A stretch of 64,000 bases of DNA from Lachancea mirantina. Lineage: Eukaryota > Ascomycota > Saccharomycetes > Saccharomycetales > Saccharomycetaceae. Position 1 is the first letter of the stretch. Each line of letters opens with the position of its first letter. Location: assembly GCA_900074745.1 (NCBI GenBank), contig LT598469.1:186001-250000 (forward strand), in the 5' to 3' direction. The notes beneath the pieces were generated by a model. The model ran no database searches and had not been told where the DNA came from. It saw only the letters and a list, made by a program, of their open reading frames with translations. Positions 59,221 through 64,000 of this stretch are shown piece after piece. Position numbers and translations under genes: made by a program.

Positions 59221-60033
59221 ATGGAATTGGCATCTTTGTGGGCCACAGCAGGCATTGGGTCGGCTGGAGCCGCTGTTGAGTTGACGCTGGATCCTAGGTT
59301 CAAGTACTGGGTCTTACTTCCAATTTCCGTGGTAATGATCTTGATCGGGGTTCTCCGGCAAGACATTATGATGAACTTGAATTTAAAGGTTAAAACCGGT
59401 CCTAGAAACAAGATTACGGAGCAACAATACATGGGAAAGACACAGGCCTTGATTGCGAATGGAACAAACTTGAAATTCGAGTCGTTCCGGGACCGTCAGG
59501 AGTATTTGTCGCAAGTACTTGCGTCGGGCAAATACGTAGCGAAAAAGGCCGGTGGCGACGATGCTGAGACGACTGGCAACCCGTTGACAGACCCAAATAT
59601 GTCGGACGCAATGATGGGTATGGCCAAGGGCAATCTTGCAAATTACATCCCGCAAACGTTGATCATGTGGTGGGTGAACCATTTTTTCGCTGGCTTCGTG
59701 CTCATGAAACTACCGTTCCCATTGACCATTAAGTTCAAAGAAATGCTACAGAGCGGTATTCTGACTGCAGACCTCGACCCCCGCTGGGTCAGTGCCATTT
59801 CTTGGTACTTCATCTCAGTTGTGGGGCTAAACCCGGTCTACAACCTTTTGTTCGGAAACCAGGACGTCGATGCCATGGGCATGCTCCAACAGCAACAACA
59901 GCAGCTCGAGTCCATGCCCGGCGCGCCTGCAGCCGACGGCGTCATGAAGAATTTGGCCAACGACCTTGCCATCGCTCAGCACGAGTCCTGTTTCGACAAA
60001 ATCGAACAAAGAGTACTCAAATTGTACGCTTAA
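59221..60033 (+). CDS. EMC3: EMC3, ER membrane protein complex subunit
   Basis: With the ATG at 59221 the product is 270 residues. It shows the Emc3/DUF106 pattern: a first membrane span (YWVLLPISVVMILIGVLRQD), a cytosolic coiled-coil part, NPLTDPNMSDAMMGMAKGN, then two spans with IPQTLIMWWVNHFFAGFVLM, KLPFPLTIKFKEMLQSGI and WVSAISWYFISVVGLNPVYN. This is the Oxa1/YidC-like insertase subunit of the EMC, which inserts tail-anchored and polytopic proteins in the ER. S. cerevisiae Emc3 (YKL207W) has 253 residues and a shorter N terminus. The frame is open 40 codons farther upstream, but without homology there. A CAG-rich run encodes five Gln near residue 222. Confidence 0.95.
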   Translation: MELASLWATAGIGSAGAAVELTLDPRFKYWVLLPISVVMILIGVLRQDIMMNLNLKVKTGPRNKITEQQYMGKTQALIANGTNLKFESFRDRQEYLSQVLASGKYVAKKAGGDDAETTGNPLTDPNMSDAMMGMAKGNLANYIPQTLIMWWVNHFFAGFVLMKLPFPLTIKFKEMLQSGILTADLDPRWVSAISWYFISVVGLNPVYNLLFGNQDVDAMGMLQQQQQQLESMPGAPAADGVMKNLANDLAIAQHESCFDKIEQRVLKLYA

Positions 60034-60151
60034 AACGCCTTTTTCCCTCAACACATTGAAGTGCGATTCTGTATGTAAAGATGGTCACCATTGGGCGTCA
60101 GACTCGTCTTAAAACCTCCCAAATGGTCGTTCTTTACCAGCCTTACGTGGT

Positions 60152-60238
60152 CACGTGCTGGACATATTCTGTACTCAAGTCACGTGACTTTACCTACCTC
60201 CAGTCTCTTACAAAGCTGAAAAATTAAAGAAGCTCATC
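60152..60238. promoter_or_regulatory. NPA3 promoter: two CACGTG boxes and PAC/RRPE-like motifs
   Basis: CACGTG at 60152-60157 (in GGTCACGTG) and 60181-60186 (in AGTCACGTGACT) lie 105-140 bp before the NPA3 start. TGAAAAATT (60217-60225, RRPE-like) and CTCATC (60233-60238, PAC core) lie between them and the start. Confidence 0.55.
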
Positions 60239-60291
60239 ACCAGCTTTGAGCAGCTCTAACTAGCTGTTGCCCCCGACAAAATACGCCCGAT

Positions 60292-61461
60292 ATGCCTCTC
60301 AAAACGGTGATTTGCATTGGTATGGCCGGTTCCGGCAAGACGACATTTATGCAACGACTAAATTCGAAACTTCACGCGGAGAAAATGCCACCTTACGTTG
60401 TTCAATTGGATCCAGCAGTGTTGAAAGTGCCCTATGGAGCCAATATCGATATTCGTGACGCAGTGAATTACAAGAAAGTGATGCAGAACTATAATTTGGG
60501 TCCCAACGGAGCCATCGTGACAAGTCTCAATTTGTTCAGCACCAAAATTGACCAGGTGATTAGATTAGTTGAACAGAAAAAGGACAAGTTCGAACATTGC
60601 ATAATAGACACGCCGGGTCAAATTGAATGCTTTGTGTGGAGTGCTTCCGGATCGATCATTACGGAATCGTTTGCATCGACTTTCCCTACTGTGATAGCTT
60701 ATATCGTCGATACACCAAGAAACTCTTCACCCACGACGTTCATGAGCAACATGTTGTATGCATGTTCGATCCTGTACAAGACCAAGCTGCCGATGATTGT
60801 CGTTTTCAACAAGACGGATGTCTGCAAAGCCGATTTTGCACGCGAATGGATGACTGATTTCGAAGCGTTTCAAGCAGCATTGCGCGCAGATCAAGAATCG
60901 AACGGTGAGACGAGCATGGGGTCTGGATACATGGGTTCGCTTGTGAACTCGATGTCATTGATGCTAGAAGAGTTTTACTCACAGCTTGATATGGTGGGTG
61001 TCTCCAGTTTCACCGGTGAGGGATTCGACGAATTTTTGCAAGCAGTCGACAACAAAGTTGACGAATATGAGACGTATTACAAGGCGGAAAGGGAGCGGAT
61101 CCTGAAACAGAAGCAAGAAAAAGAGGCAGAGAACAAGAAAAAATCGCTTACGCATCTCATGAAAGATTTGGGGCTCCAAGAGGGAGAGACTGGAGCGGCG
61201 AAAACGAGTCGCAATGACGACGATAGCGCAGACGTTTTGAGCGATCTAGAGCCCGATGAAGACGATGGGATTGTATTGCGAGACGAAGAAGAAGCACCTG
61301 AACGCGAGTATACGTTTGCAGGTGATGAGAGACTCGGGGGTGAGGTCAACGCGCAATCGGCGCCCGCACTACAGGAGCGGTATGAACGAGCTCTCGAACA
61401 AGTTGCCAAATCCGCGAGCAGCCGCACCGCAGAAAATATTGCACGCTACATACAGGGCTAA
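60292..61461 (+). CDS. NPA3: NPA3/GPN1, GPN-loop GTPase for RNA polymerase II assembly
   Basis: The 389-residue protein has the P-loop GMAGSGKT (residues 10-17), the family-defining Gly-Pro-Asn loop at 70-72 ([16 protein letters not shown]), the switch [11 protein letters not shown], and the guanine-specificity motif FNKTDVCK, followed by an acidic coiled C-terminal tail (about 260-389). Npa3 (385 residues, YJR072C) shuttles RNA polymerase II subunits to the nucleus with CCT and R2TP/Gpn3. It ends at 61461, directly abutting the stop of the convergent ADD66 with no base between. It is interleaved with chromosome XI genes, as expected for a pre-duplication order. Confidence 0.97.
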   Translation: MPLKTVICIGMAGSGKTTFMQRLNSKLHAEKMPPYVVQLDPAVLKVPYGANIDIRDAVNYKKVMQNYNLGPNGAIVTSLNLFSTKIDQVIRLVEQKKDKFEHCIIDTPGQIECFVWSASGSIITESFASTFPTVIAYIVDTPRNSSPTTFMSNMLYACSILYKTKLPMIVVFNKTDVCKADFAREWMTDFEAFQAALRADQESNGETSMGSGYMGSLVNSMSLMLEEFYSQLDMVGVSSFTGEGFDEFLQAVDNKVDEYETYYKAERERILKQKQEKEAENKKKSLTHLMKDLGLQEGETGAAKTSRNDDDSADVLSDLEPDEDDGIVLRDEEEAPEREYTFAGDERLGGEVNAQSAPALQERYERALEQVAKSASSRTAENIARYIQG

Positions 61462-62289
61462 TCAAATATACAAACCTTCGTCAAACGCAGTAGGAGCGTC
61501 CCGGACGCCATAAACCCCGCTCCAAGAGGCAGGAGCGTGGAGTTCAGAAACGGAAGGGATCTCGGGTGCGAGTCTGTGCAAGTTCTGACACGCGGCGGCC
61601 GCATCTTCAGAGTTGTCACCTTCCTGGACCAGCACGTTCACGTATGTAATTTTTGTTAGTACCGCATGTAACGACGCCGCGTGCGTGAGATGGTAGCACA
61701 GTTTAAATACAAATTGCTCGGTGGTGATGCCGTTTTGGAAACTGGTTTCCGAAAATCGAAACAGCGTAGTATTTAGAGAAGTGTTCGATTTCTCATCAAT
61801 GTGCAGTCTGTCCTGGAATTCCTGGGCAACGTTTTCGAATTCGGACAAATCGCAAGTGCCCACGGAATAACGATAACTGGTTGGGTCAGGTAAGTTTCGG
61901 CGTGCAAGGGCTTCCTCAACACCCTCAGTAGAATCCAACACTATAACATGCTGCACCCGTAATTGTTTGACAAGCGGAGCGACGACTTCTTTACAGAAAT
62001 TGTTCTCATAATGTTGAAGAACTGGCGATCTCTGTTGTACAACGTAAAGATCGCGCTGTTGGTCGTAAAAAAGCTCTAAAGCAGTCGTATACCTTTTGTC
62101 TGTTACGGAATCGTACAGGGCTGCTTTCTGGCCCGGTACGTGATCTAGGGGACCAACAAATGGGTAAAGATGCAAACTGGTCAGTTCTTGAACGAATTTG
62201 AACCGGGGACTCAGCGAATGCAGCAAAAGATCCGTGGAAAGTTGGGGAACATTACCTGTCGACACCAGAGGTAATAATAGTGTAGTCAT
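61462..62289 (-). CDS. ADD66: ADD66/PBA2, 20S proteasome assembly chaperone
   Basis: The 275-residue product starts MTTLLLPLVSTGNVPQLS, the PAC2-family opening in which the N-terminal Leu/Gly-Asn-x-x-Gln strand is conserved (GNVPQLSTDLLLHSL). It continues with VVAPLVKQLRVQHVIVLDS and a C-terminal extension ending in aromatic and hydrophobic residues (FDEGLYI), like the HbYX-type tails that dock on proteasome alpha rings. Add66/Pba2 pairs with Pba1 to guide alpha-ring assembly. S. cerevisiae Add66 (YKL206C) is 267 residues and also flanks EMC3. It is convergent with NPA3 with zero spacing. Confidence 0.9.
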   Translation of the reverse strand: MTTLLLPLVSTGNVPQLSTDLLLHSLSPRFKFVQELTSLHLYPFVGPLDHVPGQKAALYDSVTDKRYTTALELFYDQQRDLYVVQQRSPVLQHYENNFCKEVVAPLVKQLRVQHVIVLDSTEGVEEALARRNLPDPTSYRYSVGTCDLSEFENVAQEFQDRLHIDEKSNTSLNTTLFRFSETSFQNGITTEQFVFKLCYHLTHAASLHAVLTKITYVNVLVQEGDNSEDAAAACQNLHRLAPEIPSVSELHAPASWSGVYGVRDAPTAFDEGLYI

Positions 62290-63071
62290 TGTATTAAATT
62301 TAGGGGCTATAGAACCTGCTAGAACCGCTGGTTAAGCAGAATGAGGTAGTCTAAAGGTTAATCTATAATGAAGAGCACCGATTTAATCAAGAAGTCACGT
62401 GAGAATTTTAAAACCGTCAATATATCAGAAACGGATCGTTGAAATGATTCCAAAGTTGACAACGACGCCTTTATACCTTTATGTTACACTTGAAAGATGC
62501 TTTCACTGGCTAGAAAACTCAAATGCTTTCAATTCAAATATATTTTTAATCTATAGCTGCATATTACTATCATGTATGCGCTAAATTTTGCGGAAAAACA
62601 GAGGAACCACCACCAAAATTCAAATAATTCAGAGAAAGTATCAAATGGCCTTTTACAGGTTTTTCTCCGTTTTGGCTCCTGGAATCGTGTAGAAGTAAAT
62701 CATCGGCTTTTATGGTCCGAATGTTGACTCGATTTTGCCGGTTTAACATGGGCATTATCACTCATGTCTTGAAAATTCAAAAAAGTACTCAATAGGTCCT
62801 CAGACGCCTTTCTTACCTTGTTAATGATGCTTATTCTGCTTATCGACTCGCGTTGGCTTGCACGGTGTCAGTTTAGTATGCAGTGACTGAAAAATTTTTG
62901 ATGAGATGACATGCGATGAGCTGATGAGATGAGGAAAGAGCCTGATCTTTGGAATCAGGTACGAGCGTATATAACCGCGAAAACTGTTCATAAGCAGTGG
63001 TTCCAAGTGAACATCCCATTCTTTAAGTAGTAAGTGCCAAAAAACCGGTGAAAAGAGTGTGAATTGTGATC
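62290..63071. other. ADD66 / LIA1 divergent intergenic region
   Basis: About 780 bp. It holds a CACGTG box (62396-62401) about 110 bp before ADD66 and the PAC/RRPE group of LIA1 (listed separately). I saw no Rpn4 box before ADD66, and no RNA gene. Confidence 0.5.
62888..62934 (+). promoter_or_regulatory. RRPE plus three PAC boxes of the LIA1 promoter
   Basis: TGAAAAATTTTT (62888-62899) is a perfect RRPE box. It is followed at once by GATGAGATG (62900-62908), GCGATGAGCT (62913-62922) and GATGAGATGAGG (62923-62934), three PAC-type boxes, 138-185 bp before the ATG. This is the usual arrangement of ribosome-biogenesis regulon genes. Confidence 0.85.
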
Positions 63072-64000
63072 ATGTCTACGAATTTCGAAAAGCATTTCGA
63101 GGAAGATGTCGATAACTGTACGCTCGAGCAACTACGTGACATTTTGGTAAACAAATCTGGAAACAGTAAGCTGGCTAACCGGTTTCGCGCGTTGTTCAAC
63201 TTGAAGGGTGTTGCAGAAGAGTTCAAACAGGACCAAGGCCAAGCAGACAAAGCGACGCAGTATATCAGCGAAGCGTTTGGCGATACGAGCGAATTGCTTA
63301 AACATGAGGTCGCTTACGTGCTGGGTCAGACTAAAAACATGGTTGGAGCGCCCATTTTGCGTGCCGTGCTTGCAGACGAGGCTCAACAATGCATGGTGCG
63401 GCACGAAGCGGCAGAAGCGCTCGGTGCGTTAGGTGACGCGGAGTCACTACCGGTGCTGGAACAATTTTTCGAAAAGGACCCATTGCTAGAGATCCGTCAG
63501 ACCTGTGAACTTGCCATCGAACGTATCAAATGGCAACACAGCGGTTTGGCTAAGTCTGAAGCTTTGCAAGAATCGCTTTACTCTAGTATTGACCCTGCAC
63601 CACCACTTGCACTTGCCAAAGAATACGACGTCGAGGAGCTTCAACGGATCTTGAACGACCAGAAAAGACCTCTGTTCGAGCGGTACCGGGCCATGTTCAG
63701 ACTCAGAGATGTCGGTACCGATGCAGCGTGTCTTGCGCTCGCTTCGGGGTTCGACGATCCATCTGCGTTGTTCAAACACGAACTTGCTTACGTATTTGGC
63801 CAGATCGGTAACCCAGTTGTCGTTCCAACGTTAATTGAGGTGCTAGGTCGTAAGAACGAGGCTCCCATGGTCAGACATGAGGCTGCCGAGGCTCTTGGAT
63901 CCATTGCCACAGACGACGTTCTACCAGTGCTACAAAAACATTTACAGGACAAAGACGATGTGGTTCGTGAATCTGCCATTGTCGCGCTTGACATGTTCGA
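63072..64000 (+). CDS. LIA1: LIA1, deoxyhypusine hydroxylase (3' end outside window)
   Basis: The frame opens at the ATG at 63072 and runs past the right edge: 309 codons are seen of about 325. It is a HEAT-repeat protein in two halves. Each half has two His-Glu iron-binding motifs: [10 protein letters not shown] and [11 protein letters not shown] in the first, [10 protein letters not shown] and [11 protein letters not shown] in the second. These four His-Glu pairs coordinate the di-iron centre that hydroxylates deoxyhypusine in eIF5A, the last step of hypusine formation. S. cerevisiae Lia1 is YJR070C, near NPA3 (YJR072C). About 16 C-terminal residues are missing because of the window edge. 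Confidence 0.97.
   Translation, partial: MSTNFEKHFEEDVDNCTLEQLRDILVNKSGNSKLANRFRALFNLKGVAEEFKQDQGQADKATQYISEAFGDTSELLKHEVAYVLGQTKNMVGAPILRAVLADEAQQCMVRHEAAEALGALGDAESLPVLEQFFEKDPLLEIRQTCELAIERIKWQHSGLAKSEALQESLYSSIDPAPPLALAKEYDVEELQRILNDQKRPLFERYRAMFRLRDVGTDAACLALASGFDDPSALFKHELAYVFGQIGNPVVVPTLIEVLGRKNEAPMVRHEAAEALGSIATDDVLPVLQKHLQDKDDVVRESAIVALDMF

Overview
The window is 64 kb of compact yeast nuclear DNA from a budding yeast of the family Saccharomycetaceae. Genes are dense and mostly intronless, the two introns carry GTATNT donors and (T/C)ACTAAC branch sites, and almost every protein has a recognisable Saccharomyces cerevisiae orthologue. Gene order points to a lineage that did not pass through the S. 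cerevisiae whole-genome duplication. Genes that S. cerevisiae splits between chromosomes VII (YGR) and VIII (YHR) are interleaved here in one series, and the right end interleaves chromosome XI (YKL) and X (YJR) genes. A Lachancea-like genome is plausible, but the species is not proven.

Layout. 0-12 kb: PHO81 (cut by the left edge), NAS6, PHB2, a BNS1/SPO12-type gene, SMI1/KNR4, ALG10/DIE2 and MTC6. 12-26 kb: PEX28, AMA1 (with an intron), a 3.5 kb gene-poor stretch rich in GGTCACGTG sites, HSV2, PET54, the U5 spliceosomal RNA gene, a TOS2/SKG6 gene and IMP3. 26-45 kb: MRPL6, MRPL9, CRM1, UGA4, CCH1, GPI1, RSM27 and RPS0 (with an intron). 45-54 kb: an AIM14/YNO1-type ferric reductase-like gene, an MNN4/MNN14-type gene, SLI1 and ZPR1. 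54-64 kb: an AT-rich stretch, tRNA-Thr(CGT), a CBT1-like gene, a GH125 mannosidase gene, EMC3, NPA3, ADD66 and LIA1 (cut by the right edge).

The content is housekeeping: phosphate signalling, proteasome assembly (NAS6, ADD66), mitochondrial biogenesis (PHB2, PET54, MRPL6, MRPL9, RSM27, CBT1), ribosome and translation (IMP3, RPS0, ZPR1, LIA1), ER glycosylation and GPI anchors (ALG10, GPI1), calcium entry (CCH1), nuclear export (CRM1), meiosis (AMA1, BNS1) and the cell wall. Several promoters show familiar yeast regulatory signs: PAC and RRPE boxes before IMP3, ZPR1 and LIA1; GATA sites before UGA4; and a Rap1 site plus a repeated GYCTAGC-type box before RPS0.

I saw no transposon, LTR, viral remnant, CRISPR array or prophage-like element, and no convincing new multi-gene system. 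The most interesting signals are the GGTCACGTG cluster at 16.4-19.2 kb, the AMA1 intron with a near-match to the Mer1 enhancer, the repeated box in the RPS0 promoter, and the clearly readable U5 RNA gene.
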